Assembly (NCBI GenBank): GCA_014654775.1 | Contig: JACVZW010000071.1 | Span: 149,476-213,475 of the forward strand | Source: Paracoccaceae bacterium | Lineage (GTDB): Bacteria > Pseudomonadota > Alphaproteobacteria > Rhodobacterales > Rhodobacteraceae | Reading direction: 5' to 3' | DNA: 64,000 nt | Shown: positions 1 to 9,680 of the stretch, one piece after another | Layout: each line of letters begins with the position of its first letter | Numbering within the stretch: the first letter of the stretch is position 1 | Notes under the pieces: model-generated | Databases searched by the model: none | Seen by the model: only the letters and a program-made list of their open reading frames with translations | Told to the model about the DNA's origin: nothing | Translations under genes and position numbers: made by a program

Positions 1-226
1 CGACCGAGGGTATGCGGAACTCCTGCCTCTGGCTGCGGACGGTGTGGTCATATTCCGCCACGATCTGCACCCGGTCTAGGACCGCCGCCTTGATCGCCTC
101 CTGCCACGGCCAAAGGCTGAGGGGGTAATAGCTCAGCGGGCGATAATCGGCATTCAGCACCAAAGCAGGGTAATGCTTCAGCGCCGCCGGATCGCGTACA
201 AACTGTGTCCTGAAATCGCCGTCCAT
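1..226 (-). CDS. HNH endonuclease, N-terminal part (runs off the window)
   Basis: The 75 visible residues begin MDGDFRTQFVRDPAALKHYP and contain LVLNADYRPLSYYPLSLWPW. This N-terminus is characteristic of a small HNH nuclease that is conserved in Rhodobacterales. The catalytic HNH motif itself lies beyond the window edge, so nuclease activity is inferred from the family only. The start is the ATG at 226-224, preceded on the minus strand by a purine-rich GGAAAG. It is a stand-alone gene with its own upstream space of about 290 bp shared with the end of the coxM operon. Its cellular role is not known. Confidence 0.75.
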   Translation of the reverse strand, partial: MDGDFRTQFVRDPAALKHYPALVLNADYRPLSYYPLSLWPWQEAIKAAVLDRVQIVAEYDHTVRSQRQEFRIPSV

Positions 227-444
227 GCTTTCCGAGACTCCGCCTTCGTCCTGCAGTCCAACCGACCCAGGGCGGGGAGCCCCGCCCCGACATCCGCACT
301 ATATCTGGCGTTTCGCGACTGGCAAGCCCAAGAGGCTGTGGTTTCCGGTCACATCCGCCTGAGTGGCGGGATACAGGGCAAAGGCAACGGCGGCGTGACA
401 GAACCGCCCGATTTGCGGGCAGTGCCCGGTTCCGCCGGGGGGTA

Positions 445-496
445 TTGTCTTGCTTTCGCAAGACAAAGGGGCGGCGCGGTTGCCCCGCGCCGCCCC
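445..496 (-). terminator. Tandem hairpins ending the cox-like operon
   Basis: Two perfect stems lie just after the coxM stop. The first met by the transcript has 12-bp arms at 468-479 and 485-496 with a 5-nt loop. The second has arms TTGTCTTGC/GCAAGACAA at 445-453 and 458-466 with loop TTTC. No long U-tract follows, so termination is likely but not certain. The rest of 227-444 is only the upstream region of the HNH gene. Confidence 0.6.
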
Positions 497-514
497 CTCA
501 TCGCCAATCACCGA

Positions 515-1303
515 TCAATGCGCGGCGGCAACCGCGCGCTTGGTCAGCACCTTGATCAGGTTCGCCCGATAGGCGGGCGTGCCGTGCAGATCGCCGATCA
601 ACCCGTCCGAAGACACAGTCAGCCCCTCCACCGCCGCAGCCGAGAAGTTGCCCGACAGCGCCGTCTCCGCCGCGCTCCAGCGGAAGACGCCGTTATTGGA
701 CGCCCCCGTCACGGCCACCCGCACGCCATCCGCGAATTTCGCCACGAAAACGGCGGTCAGGGCAAAGCGGCTGGCGGGCTGGTTGAACTTCACATAGGCC
801 GCCTTCTGCGGCACCGGGAAGGTCACGCCGGTGACGATCTCGCCTTCTTCCAGCGCCGTGGTGAACATGCCTTGGAAGTAGTCGTCGGCCGCGATCTTGC
901 GGCGGTTCGTCACCACCGTCGCCCCCGAGCCGAGCACGCCCGCCGGATAGCAGGCCGCCGGATCGTTATTGGCGATGGACCCGCCGATGGTGCCCCGGTT
1001 GCGCACCGCCGGATCACCGATCCCCCCCGCCAGCGCGGCCAGCGCCGGGTAATGGGCCGCCGCCTCTTTCGCGACGGTGGCATGGGTGGTGGCCGCCCCG
1101 ATGGACAGGCCGTCGGACCCAAGGCAAACGCCCTGCATCTCGGCAATCCCGGTCAGCGAGACCAGAACCGTCGGCGCCGCCAGCCGCTGCTTCAGCGTGG
1201 GCGTCAAGGTCTGCCCGCCCGACAGGGCCTGCGCCCCCTCGGTCGACAGGGCCTTGACCGCCTCGGCGATGCTGGAAGGCTTCACGAAATCGAAGTTGTG
1301 CAT
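515..1303 (-). CDS. coxM: Molybdenum hydroxylase FAD subunit (CoxM-like)
   Basis: The 262-residue product is the medium, FAD-binding subunit of a xanthine dehydrogenase/CO dehydrogenase-type molybdenum hydroxylase. It passes electrons from the [2Fe-2S] subunit to the external acceptor. The FAD-binding motif RNRGTIGG is at residues 101-108, followed by SIANNDPAA, and the usual N-terminal SGGQTL loop is at about residue 28. The ATG at 1303 is chosen because GGAGGA lies just upstream. The gene follows coxL by 13 nt and is the last gene of the operon. Length fits the family (about 260-290). The physiological substrate depends on CoxL and is unknown. Confidence 0.88.
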   Translation of the reverse strand: MHNFDFVKPSSIAEAVKALSTEGAQALSGGQTLTPTLKQRLAAPTVLVSLTGIAEMQGVCLGSDGLSIGAATTHATVAKEAAAHYPALAALAGGIGDPAVRNRGTIGGSIANNDPAACYPAGVLGSGATVVTNRRKIAADDYFQGMFTTALEEGEIVTGVTFPVPQKAAYVKFNQPASRFALTAVFVAKFADGVRVAVTGASNNGVFRWSAAETALSGNFSAAAVEGLTVSSDGLIGDLHGTPAYRANLIKVLTKRAVAAAH

Positions 1304-1316
1304 GGTCCTTCCTCCC

Positions 1317-3695
1317 TCAACCGTTGATCGCCGACCACACCCGTGCCGGAGACACGGGCATGTCGATATGCTTGACGTGGCTGTGGCCACCACGATGCAG
1401 CGCATCGATCACCGCATTCACCACCGCAGGCGGCGAACCGATGGCGCCTGCTTCGCCGCAGCCCTTCACACCCAGCGGGTTGTGCGTGCAGGGCGTGATG
1501 CAGGAATGGTCCACCGTGTAGAAGGGCACGTCATCGGCGCGCGGCATGGCGTAATCCATGTAGGACGCCGTCAGAAGCTGGCCGTTCTCGTCATAGGACG
1601 TGTTCTCCAGCAGCGCCTGTCCGATCCCCTGCCCCACGCCGCCATGCACCTGACCTTCGACGATCATCGGGTTCATCACATGGCCGAAGTCATCGGCGCA
1701 GGTGAAGGACGCGATGTCCACCTTGCCCGTCTCCGGGTCCACCTCCACCTCGCACAGGTAGGCGCCTGCGGGATAGGTGAAGTTGGCCGGATCGTAGAAG
1801 GCCGTCTCTTCCAGCCCCGGTTCCAGCGTCTCCAGCGGGTAGTTGTGCGGGACATAGGCGCTGAAGGCGATCTCGCCAAAGCTCTTGGCCTTGTCCGTGC
1901 CCGCAACGCTGAACTTGCCGTCCGCAAAGACGATGTCGTTCTCGCTGGCTTCCAGCATATGCGCCGCGATCTTCTTGCCCTTGGCGATGATCTTGTCCAC
2001 CGCCTTGCTCATCGCCGAACCGCAGACCGCGAGCGAGCGCGACCCGTAAGAGCCCATGCCGAAGGGGATCTTCGACGTGTCGCCATGCACGATTTCGATG
2101 GACGATTCCGGGATGCCCAGCTTTTCGGCCACCACCTGCGCAAAGACCGTCTCATGCCCCTGCCCGTGGCTGTGCGCCCCGGTCATGACGCTGATATTGC
2201 CGGTGGCGTTCACCCGCACCGTTGCCGCGTCGTAAAGCCCGACACGGGACCCGAGCACGCCCACAAGGTTCGACGGCGCGATGCCGCAGGCCTCGATCCA
2301 TGTCGAAAGCCCCATCCCGCGCAGCTTGCCCTTCGCCTTGGATGCCGCTGCCCGCTTGTCAAAGCCCGCCACGTCGGCAAGTTCGATCAGCTTGTCCAGC
2401 GTCGCCTGATAGTTGCCCGTGTCATACACAAGGCCGACCGGGGTGGTGTAGGGGAACTGGTCCGGCTGGATCAGGTTCTTCCGGCGCACCTCGAACGGAT
2501 CAAGGTTCAACTCGCGGCACATCTTGTCCACGATCCGCTCGATGGAGAACGTCGCCTCCGGCCGCCCCGCGCCGCGATAGGCGTCCACCGGCGCGGTGTT
2601 GGTGAAGACAGTCTTCACGTTCACATAGACATGCGGCACCTTATAGGGGCCTGCCATCAGCGTGCCATGCAGGAAGGTCGGCGTCGCGGTCGAGAAGTTC
2701 GACAGATACGCCCCCACATTGGCCAGCGTCTCGGTCCGGATGGCGAGGATTTCGCCGTCCTTGGTGCTGGCCATCTCGATCTTCGTCACATGGTCGCGGC
2801 CATGCGCGTCGGTCAGGAAGCTTTCCGTCCGCTCTGCCGTCCAGCGCACCGGGCGACCCAGCTTGCGCGACGCGGCCAGAACCAGCGCCTCTTCGCCATA
2901 GTGATAGATTTTCGACCCGAAGCCGCCGCCCACATCGGGGGCCACGACTGTCAGCTTGTTCTCCGGGATGCCCAGAACGAAGGCCGCCACCAGAAGCCGC
3001 GTCAGGTGCGGGTTCTGGCTGGTGGTCGTCAGCTTGTAATCGCCCGTGCCGGGGAAATACTCGCCAATGGACGACCGCGGTTCCATCGCGTTCGGCACCA
3101 GACGGTTGTTCACCAGTTCCAGCGTGGTGATATGCGGCGCGGATTTGAAGGCCGCATCCACCGCCGCACGGTTGTCCTCGATCCAACCCCAGTCAAAACA
3201 GAGATTGTCAGGGATCTCGTCATGCACGCGGTTCGATGCATCGGCGACGGCCTTCTTCATGTCGACGATCGCGGGCAGTTCCTCGATGTCGCTGTCATCG
3301 GCCAGTTGCTGGGCCGCATCCTTGGCCTCATTGTAGGTTTCCGCGATGACGGCGGCATAGGCGTCGCCCACATGGCGCACCTTGCCATGGGCCAGCACCG
3401 GGCGCTTGGGTTCGCGCATCGGCGTCCCGTCCCGGCTGTTGATCAGCCAGCCCGCCGGGTTGCCGCCCACATCCTTGAAATCCTCGCCCGTGAAGATGGC
3501 CAGAACCCCCGGCATCTTGGCCGCGTTGGCGGTGTTGATCGACTTGATCCGCCCATGCGCCACGTTCGACCGCACGAAGACCGCATAGGTCTGGCCGTGC
3601 AGCGCCATGTCATCGGTATAGACCCCGCGCCCCGACAGAAAGCGCACATCCTCGCGCCGCTTGCTGCTGGCGCCGATCCCGTGATCCTTCGGCAT
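1317..3695 (-). CDS. coxL: Molybdopterin large subunit, form II CoxL-like
   Basis: The 792-residue protein is the catalytic molybdopterin-binding subunit of a CoxL/xanthine dehydrogenase-type hydroxylase. The cofactor motif GGGFGSK is at 256-262. The active-site loop reads AYRGAGR at 372-378, which is the form II signature. True CO dehydrogenases (form I) carry AYXCSFR with the Cys that binds Cu, so there is no Cu ligand here. The conserved Glu base is E748 in GCGEAGAIG near the C-terminus. Genes for large-subunit maturation (coxD, coxE, coxF) are not adjacent. Form II enzymes mostly have unproven substrates, so CO oxidation should not be assumed. It sits between coxS (24 nt) and coxM (13 nt). 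Confidence 0.9.
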   Translation of the reverse strand: MPKDHGIGASSKRREDVRFLSGRGVYTDDMALHGQTYAVFVRSNVAHGRIKSINTANAAKMPGVLAIFTGEDFKDVGGNPAGWLINSRDGTPMREPKRPVLAHGKVRHVGDAYAAVIAETYNEAKDAAQQLADDSDIEELPAIVDMKKAVADASNRVHDEIPDNLCFDWGWIEDNRAAVDAAFKSAPHITTLELVNNRLVPNAMEPRSSIGEYFPGTGDYKLTTTSQNPHLTRLLVAAFVLGIPENKLTVVAPDVGGGFGSKIYHYGEEALVLAASRKLGRPVRWTAERTESFLTDAHGRDHVTKIEMASTKDGEILAIRTETLANVGAYLSNFSTATPTFLHGTLMAGPYKVPHVYVNVKTVFTNTAPVDAYRGAGRPEATFSIERIVDKMCRELNLDPFEVRRKNLIQPDQFPYTTPVGLVYDTGNYQATLDKLIELADVAGFDKRAAASKAKGKLRGMGLSTWIEACGIAPSNLVGVLGSRVGLYDAATVRVNATGNISVMTGAHSHGQGHETVFAQVVAEKLGIPESSIEIVHGDTSKIPFGMGSYGSRSLAVCGSAMSKAVDKIIAKGKKIAAHMLEASENDIVFADGKFSVAGTDKAKSFGEIAFSAYVPHNYPLETLEPGLEETAFYDPANFTYPAGAYLCEVEVDPETGKVDIASFTCADDFGHVMNPMIVEGQVHGGVGQGIGQALLENTSYDENGQLLTASYMDYAMPRADDVPFYTVDHSCITPCTHNPLGVKGCGEAGAIGSPPAVVNAVIDALHRGGHSHVKHIDMPVSPARVWSAING

Positions 3696-3719
3696 CCTGA
3701 TTCCTCCCTGAAATCGCGC

Positions 3720-4205
<486 letters not shown>

Positions 4206-4249
4206 GGTTATCCTCCCTTGGACATCCCTGGGTAACGCTTGTGGTCGGT

Positions 4250-4771
4250 TCAGCCCATCAGGCGCTTGAACCAGCCCTTTTTCTTTTCGCCCTCGCCCTC
4301 GGCGGCCGTGTCGGCCTCCTCTTCCTCGGCAGGGCCTTCGACCGCCGCCTGGAACCGGGTGAAGAATTCATCCGCCATCTTCTTGGCGAAACCGTCGATG
4401 ATCCGGCTGCCCAACTGGGCGATCTTGCCGCCCACCGCCGCCTCCACATCATAGGACAGCCGGGTGCCGCCCTCCATCGGCTCAAGGCTCACCGCCGCGC
4501 CGCCCTTGGCAAAACCGGCAGGCCCGCCCTTCCCCTCGCCCGAGATCTTTAGGCTTTGCCCTTCGACGATCTCCGAGAAGGTCACCGCGCCCTTGAAGGT
4601 GGCCTTCACCGGGCCGACCTTCTGGGTCACCGTGGCCTCGAATCCATCCGCCACACTGCCCGACATGCTTTCGCAGCCGGGCACACACTCCTTCAACACA
4701 TCCGGGTTCAAAAGTGCGGCCCAGACGGTGGCCGGGTCGGCCTTGATCTCGCGAAAATCGGTCAGCTTCAT
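4250..4771 (-). CDS. coxG: CoxG-like SRPBCC protein
   Basis: The 173-residue product is a CoxG-family SRPBCC (START-like) protein. It carries the family segment [14 protein letters not shown] near residue 25 and an acidic then basic tail ([20 protein letters not shown]). Family members anchor the molybdenum hydroxylase to the membrane or handle its quinone acceptor. The charged tail ending in WFKRLMG could be an amphipathic membrane contact (inference). An in-frame ATG lies 20 codons upstream, but MKLTDF fits the family start and has GAGGGG in front. It is the first gene of the cox-like operon, 99 nt after the histidine kinase gene. Confidence 0.85.
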   Translation of the reverse strand: MKLTDFREIKADPATVWAALLNPDVLKECVPGCESMSGSVADGFEATVTQKVGPVKATFKGAVTFSEIVEGQSLKISGEGKGGPAGFAKGGAAVSLEPMEGGTRLSYDVEAAVGGKIAQLGSRIIDGFAKKMADEFFTRFQAAVEGPAEEEEADTAAEGEGEKKKGWFKRLMG

Positions 4772-4870
4772 ATTGGTCCCCTCACTTGCCCGGCAGATTA
4801 AGCGGCCCTCGCGCCGCCCGATATGGAACATTGGTCGTAGGACACCCCTCGCAGGCGGGATGGGGCCAGC

Positions 4871-7075
4871 CTAACCCGCCGCAGGTAACCCCGCGATGAA
4901 AGATTCGAGAGCGCGCGCATCCAGCGGCTTCATCATCAACCCGACCCCCGCCTCGGCACAGGCCGCGCGCAGCTCGGGGCGATGGTCGGCGGTGACGATG
5001 CGCGCCGGCACCGCCCCGTGCCGCGCCTGCACCTCGGCTGCGAAACGCAACCCGTCCATCCCCTCGCCCAAATTGAAATCCACGATAAAGCAGTCGGGCA
5101 GGATGCCCAATTCCTCGATCAGGTCCAGCGCCTCTTCGCCACTGGCGGCGTCCAGCACGCTGACCCCCCATTTCTCCAGCAAAAGACCCATGGCGCGGCG
5201 CAACTCGCCGTCATTCTCCACCAGAAAGACGATGCGGTTCTGCATCGACGGGCGGGGACTGGGCGCGGGGCGCGGGCCTTCGGCAAGCGCCACGCCATCC
5301 GACAGCGGCACCTGCACCATGAAACAGGTCCCCCGCCCGATTTCGGATGTCAAACCCAGCGGATGGCCCAGCAGCGCGCAGGCCCGCTCCACGATGGCCA
5401 GTCCCAACCCCATCCCCTCGCTGGCCGAGGCGCGGGCGTTCAGACGGTGGAATTCCTTGAAGATGTTGTCCTGCTCATCTTCCGGAATCCCCGGCCCCGT
5501 ATCGCGCACCTCGATCCGCACCATGCCGCCGCGCCGCCGCACCCCCACCAGCACGCGCCCCCGGTCGGTATAGCGGATCGCATTGCCGATCAGGTTCTGC
5601 AGGATGCGCCGCAGATAGGCCGCATCCGACAGCACCACCCGCCGCGACGGCACCACCGTCAGCCGCAGCCCCTTGGCCGCCGCAATCGCCCCGAATTCAT
5701 CATTCAACTGCACCAGCAGCCGTTGCAGCGGCACCGGTCCCACCGACACCGCCGCCCGCCCGCTTTCCAGCTTCGAGATGTCCAGAAGCGCGCCCAGAAT
5801 CCCCTCCACCGACAAAAGCGCGTTCTGCGCCTTGTCCAGCGCCGCCCGCGCCTCATCCGCCAACCCCTCTTCGGGAACGGAAGAGATGAACAGTTTCGCC
5901 GCACTCAAGGGCTGCAGCAGGTCATGGCTCGCCGCCGCCACGAAACGGGAACGGGAGGCATTCGCGCGCTCCGCATGGGTCAGCGCATCCTCCAACTCCA
6001 GCGTGCGCTCCATCACGCGCGCCTCCAGCGTTTCATTGGCACGGCTCAATGCCTCGATGGCCGCCCGTTCGGCGGTCACATCGGTGAAGGACATCACGAA
6101 ACCGCCATCCGGCATGCCTTGCGCGAAGACATCCATGATCATGTCCGGCCCACGCCGCAATTCAAAGCGGATCGCCCCGCGCCCCTCGCGCCCCGCGACC
6201 CACTCCCCCAGCCGCGCCTGCGTCATCCCTTCGCCAAAGACCAGATCGAGGCGGAATCGGTCGAGGATGGCGTCGAAACTCACCCCCATCCGGAACCGCG
6301 CCATGGGCACGGTCAGCAACTGGCCCAGCCGCTGATTCCACCCCACCAGCCGCGCCTCGGCATCGAAGATGCACACGCCTTGGCTGATATGGTCCAGTGT
6401 GGCGCGGATCACGCGCGCCTGATCGTCCAGCATCTTGCCACGTTCCGACCGTTCCAGCCGGATGATCTCGGTCACATCGGTCTGCAGGATCACCGTCCCG
6501 CCATCCGCCGTGCGGTGTTCACTGACCTGCACCCAGCGGTCCCAGACCATGCGGACGTTAAAGATCACATGCCGATCCTGATGCCGTCTGCGCCGCGCCA
6601 CGGCCCAATCCTCGGGCGTCTCTCCCGGCGGCAGTTCAAGGAACCGCGACCGGCTGACCTGTTCGACATAATCGCCAAAGCGCAGGCCCGGCCGCAGATG
6701 CTCGCGCAGGTCCAGCATGTGCATCCCGAAGCGGGAATTGCACATCACCAGCACGTCCTGCGCATCGAACAGGGCGAATCCCTCCTGAATCGTCTCGATG
6801 GCATTGGCAAGGTTCTGGCGCGCGGCCTCGGTCGCGCGGTTTGCTTCGGCCAGCCGTGCATTGCTGTCGTTCAGCAGGTCCAGCGCGCGTTCCAGATCGC
6901 GGGTGCGTTCGCGCACCTGATCCTCCAGCAGGGCCGCGCGCTGGAACTGCGCATAGGCCGCGCCGCTGTCATCGGTGATCTGCTCCACCCGCCGCATCAG
7001 CACCTGCGCAATGGCCAGCAGCTTTTCCGTCTGCCGTTCGGGCGGATCGGCGGGATTGATCAGCGTCTCGATCAT
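4871..7075 (-). CDS. NahK/ErcS-like hybrid histidine kinase/response regulator
   Basis: The 734-residue cytosolic sensor has no obvious membrane segment. Order of parts: N-terminal coiled coil (about 40-95), PAS-like domain (95-205), second PAS-like domain (220-335), coiled coil (340-375), DHp domain with H384 (AASHDLLQPL), HATPase domain (N-box NLIGNAIRYT near 493, G1 DTGPGI, G2 GMGLGL) and a C-terminal receiver (613-732) with phospho-acceptor D666 and K716. The DLLQPL H-box and the VEND start of the receiver are typical of the NahK/ErcS family. Its start overlaps the FIST gene stop by ATGA, so the two are translationally coupled. It probably signals to the LuxR regulator upstream. Confidence 0.85.
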   Translation of the reverse strand: MIETLINPADPPERQTEKLLAIAQVLMRRVEQITDDSGAAYAQFQRAALLEDQVRERTRDLERALDLLNDSNARLAEANRATEAARQNLANAIETIQEGFALFDAQDVLVMCNSRFGMHMLDLREHLRPGLRFGDYVEQVSRSRFLELPPGETPEDWAVARRRRHQDRHVIFNVRMVWDRWVQVSEHRTADGGTVILQTDVTEIIRLERSERGKMLDDQARVIRATLDHISQGVCIFDAEARLVGWNQRLGQLLTVPMARFRMGVSFDAILDRFRLDLVFGEGMTQARLGEWVAGREGRGAIRFELRRGPDMIMDVFAQGMPDGGFVMSFTDVTAERAAIEALSRANETLEARVMERTLELEDALTHAERANASRSRFVAAASHDLLQPLSAAKLFISSVPEEGLADEARAALDKAQNALLSVEGILGALLDISKLESGRAAVSVGPVPLQRLLVQLNDEFGAIAAAKGLRLTVVPSRRVVLSDAAYLRRILQNLIGNAIRYTDRGRVLVGVRRRGGMVRIEVRDTGPGIPEDEQDNIFKEFHRLNARASASEGMGLGLAIVERACALLGHPLGLTSEIGRGTCFMVQVPLSDGVALAEGPRPAPSPRPSMQNRIVFLVENDGELRRAMGLLLEKWGVSVLDAASGEEALDLIEELGILPDCFIVDFNLGEGMDGLRFAAEVQARHGAVPARIVTADHRPELRAACAEAGVGLMMKPLDARALESFIAGLPAAG

Positions 7076-8247
7076 CCGGCCCTTTCGGGCGGATAGATCG
7101 CCACCCCCGTCATCGTCTGGTTCACATGCATGGCGTTGAACTGCTCGCCATAGGTGGAAAAGCCCACCACACCATTCTCGCGCAGCAGGGCCGAGACCGC
7201 CCCGGTCTTCTGCTTTTCCTGCGCCTCCATCCGCCGCAGGATGCAATCACAGGCAAGGATCGCGACCGGCGCGCCGCGCGCCGAAAGCTCCGCCATCCGC
7301 CCGGCCAGATGCGTGACCATGTCCTGCGGATCGGCCAGCGTCAGCACCACGCCCTCGTCGATAGCGGAAAAGAAGATCAGATCGCCGCCCTCCCCCACCT
7401 GCCGGATGGCGCGCACATGATGCTTGCCGCCGATCCGCACCACCACCGGATGGGCGGCAAAGGTGAAGGCGGTCAGTTGCGCGGGGTCCTTGCCCAGAAG
7501 CCGCGCATATTCCTGCGCCGCCGGTTCGGCGTTGATCCTGTGCACGATCCGCCGCGCCGGATCGGCCCCCGTCACCACCATGCGCGCCTCCGTCGGCGTC
7601 AGATGATCCAGCGAAAAGACCTTCACCCGGCACTCCGTCCGGATCAACGCCAGCACGGCGGCATTCTGCAACGCCTGCCCGTCATGCAACACATAGGTCG
7701 CCCGGAACCGCGTCCCATCCCCCGCCGACCCACCAAACAGCGGCACCGGGCCAAGACCCGAAGCCAGCGCCGCCGCCAACTCATCCTCGCGCACCGACAG
7801 GCCGTCGACCATGAGAAAGGCGAACTCCCCCTCCCAGTCCGGGCGCGCCCGCGCCAAGGCCTGCCGCGACCGGATCAGACGCCCGATCAGCGTCTCGCGC
7901 TCCAGCACCGAAAGATCCGGCACCAACAGCAAATCGGCCGCGAAATGCGCCGCAGGCAGGGCCACGGCGACGATCTCGCCCTCGGTATAGCCCGCCCCCG
8001 AAATCTCGCCCGCCGTGGAACAGCCGATGACCGGCGCCCCCCCAAACCGCCCCGGCAGCCGCAGCGCCAGCGCATCAAGATCCGCATCCGGCGACACGAA
8101 CAGGATCACCAGCGCGAAAGGCCCCGCGCCCAACGCCTCTTCCAGATGGCGCAGCGGATGGGGCATGTCGACCGATACGGAAGCGCGCGCCACAAGGGGC
8201 GCGTCCATGCCGGACGGCACGGGGAAGTCCTCCCTCGGTTGGTTCAT
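7072..8247 (-). CDS. FIST domain sensory protein
   Basis: The 391-residue protein has the FIST_N region (about 20-220, with VIGCSTAGEI and a VDGLS segment) followed by FIST_C (about 230-375, ending in GFSTYGEQF). FIST proteins are thought to bind small ligands and to work with kinases or cyclic-nucleotide enzymes. The ATG at 8247 has a strong GGGAGGA upstream, whereas an upstream extension would be Ala/Arg/Pro-rich junk. The gene overlaps the kinase gene by 4 nt, which suggests that the two products act as one sensor unit. The ligand is not known. Confidence 0.85.
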   Translation of the reverse strand: MNQPREDFPVPSGMDAPLVARASVSVDMPHPLRHLEEALGAGPFALVILFVSPDADLDALALRLPGRFGGAPVIGCSTAGEISGAGYTEGEIVAVALPAAHFAADLLLVPDLSVLERETLIGRLIRSRQALARARPDWEGEFAFLMVDGLSVREDELAAALASGLGPVPLFGGSAGDGTRFRATYVLHDGQALQNAAVLALIRTECRVKVFSLDHLTPTEARMVVTGADPARRIVHRINAEPAAQEYARLLGKDPAQLTAFTFAAHPVVVRIGGKHHVRAIRQVGEGGDLIFFSAIDEGVVLTLADPQDMVTHLAGRMAELSARGAPVAILACDCILRRMEAQEKQKTGAVSALLRENGVVGFSTYGEQFNAMHVNQTMTGVAIYPPERAG

Positions 8248-8366
8248 CGCGTCCTCCCAAACGCGGGGTTCCGGGGCGAGGCTAGCCCCCGCCCCCCGCC
8301 CGGGCAAGCCCCGCCGTCGCGCTGCGCGCCACCGCCGCAGGCTCCCATGCGCAAAACAGGTCGCGG

Positions 8367-9050
8367 TCAGATGTTTTCCGGCATCAACCGGTCGAAACTG
8401 GCCTCCTGCGCGATCAGCACCGCCTGTGTGCGGCTCTGCACGCCCAGCTTGCGCATGATGGCCGTCACATGGGCCTTGACCGTCGTCTCCGCGATGGTCA
8501 ATTCATAGGCGATCTGCTTGTTCAACATCCCCTCGCAGATCAGCTGCAAGATCTTCGCCTGCTGCCGCGTCAAAAGCGACAGCCGCGCGATGGCCTCTTC
8601 CCGCTGGCTTGCGGGCGCAGCCGGATCGGCCTGCGGCACAAATCCTTCGGGCACGAACCCCTCGCCCGCGCGGATCGCATCGAACGCCGCCTTGAACACC
8701 TCGCGCCGCGAATGCTTGGGCACAAAGCCCACCGCCCCCGCGCGCAGCGCCGCCCCGATCACCCGATTGTCGGCCAGCGAAGACACCACGACCACCGGCA
8801 CATCCCCCGCCGTGGCGCGCAGCCGGATCAACCCGTCCAGCCCGTTCACATCCGGCAGGTTCAAATCCAGCACCACTACATCCGGCAGAGGAGAGATTTC
8901 CAGCCGCGCCAAGGCCGTGGCCAGCCTATCCGCCGTCTCGATCCCCTCGATCCCCGCCACCGCCCGCAAGGTCATGGACAGCGCATCGCAGAAAAGCGGA
9001 TGGTCATCCACGATCAGGGCCGTGGCCAACCTGCGCTGCGCTCCATCCAT
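8367..9050 (-). CDS. LuxR/NarL-family response regulator
   Basis: The 227-residue regulator has an N-terminal receiver (D15 and D16 acidic pocket, phosphorylated D62 in LDLNLPD, K112) and a LuxR-type helix-turn-helix at about 156-216 (LSLLTRQQAKILQLICEGMLNKQIA, listed here only as family evidence by its ends LSLL and NKQIA). The ATG at 9050 is preceded by AGGAGGG. It is the first gene of the minus-strand run RR-FIST-kinase-coxGSLM and is 119 nt from the FIST gene. It resembles EraR/AgmR-type partners of ErcS-like kinases. Target promoters are not evident from sequence. Confidence 0.85.
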   Translation of the reverse strand: MDGAQRRLATALIVDDHPLFCDALSMTLRAVAGIEGIETADRLATALARLEISPLPDVVVLDLNLPDVNGLDGLIRLRATAGDVPVVVVSSLADNRVIGAALRAGAVGFVPKHSRREVFKAAFDAIRAGEGFVPEGFVPQADPAAPASQREEAIARLSLLTRQQAKILQLICEGMLNKQIAYELTIAETTVKAHVTAIMRKLGVQSRTQAVLIAQEASFDRLMPENI

Positions 9051-9221
9051 CGGAACCCTCCTGTCCCCCGCTGTCACGCTAGCAGCGCGCGCCCCCCCCG
9101 CCAACCGCGCCAAAGGTCTTAGCCCCCGCGCGATATTCCGCCCGCGCCGCGCCCTTGCCCTTTCCGCCCGGGCCCCCGCCCGCTATCACCCCGCAAATGC
9201 GTGTCTTCAGGGGTCGCCACC

Positions 9222-9680
9222 ATGTCCATCCAGCGCCGTCACTTCCTGCTTCTTGCCTTGCCCGCGGCTCTGGCCGCCTGCGGCGGCAGTCGGCGGGACG
9301 ACCCGCCCTCCCGTGCCGCGCAGGGCCCGGAAGAGATCAACCGCCTGATCCGCCGCTACGCCCGGGTCTATGACATCCCCGAAAGCCTGATCCACGAAAC
9401 CGTGCGGCGCGAAAGCGGCTACAACCCCGCCGCCCGCAACGGCCCCTATCTGGGCCTGATGCAGATTCACCCCCAGACGGCCCGCACCATGGGATTCCGT
9501 GGCGATCCGTCCGAACTGTTGGATGCCGAAACCAACATGATCTACGCGGGCAAATACCTGCGCGGCGCATGGCTCGTGGCGCGCGGCAACCATGACCGCG
9601 CCCATATGTGGTACCGCCGCGGCTACTATTACGAGGCCAAGCGCATGGGTCTCTTGGAAGAAACGGGCCTGCGCTCCTAA
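9222..9680 (+). CDS. Lytic transglycosylase lipoprotein
   Basis: The 152-residue product is a small SLT-type murein lytic transglycosylase that cleaves the glycan strand of peptidoglycan. The N-terminus has a twin-arginine-like QRRHFLL and a lipobox LAAC with lipidated C20. The catalytic Glu is E64 in RRESGYNPAA, followed by GLMQIHP, the usual SLT motif. The ATG at 9222 is preferred over the GTG at 9201 because it places the signal peptide at the very N-terminus and has AGGGG upstream. The gene ends with a 4-nt convergent overlap with the mttB-like gene. Confidence 0.85.
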   Translation: MSIQRRHFLLLALPAALAACGGSRRDDPPSRAAQGPEEINRLIRRYARVYDIPESLIHETVRRESGYNPAARNGPYLGLMQIHPQTARTMGFRGDPSELLDAETNMIYAGKYLRGAWLVARGNHDRAHMWYRRGYYYEAKRMGLLEETGLRS

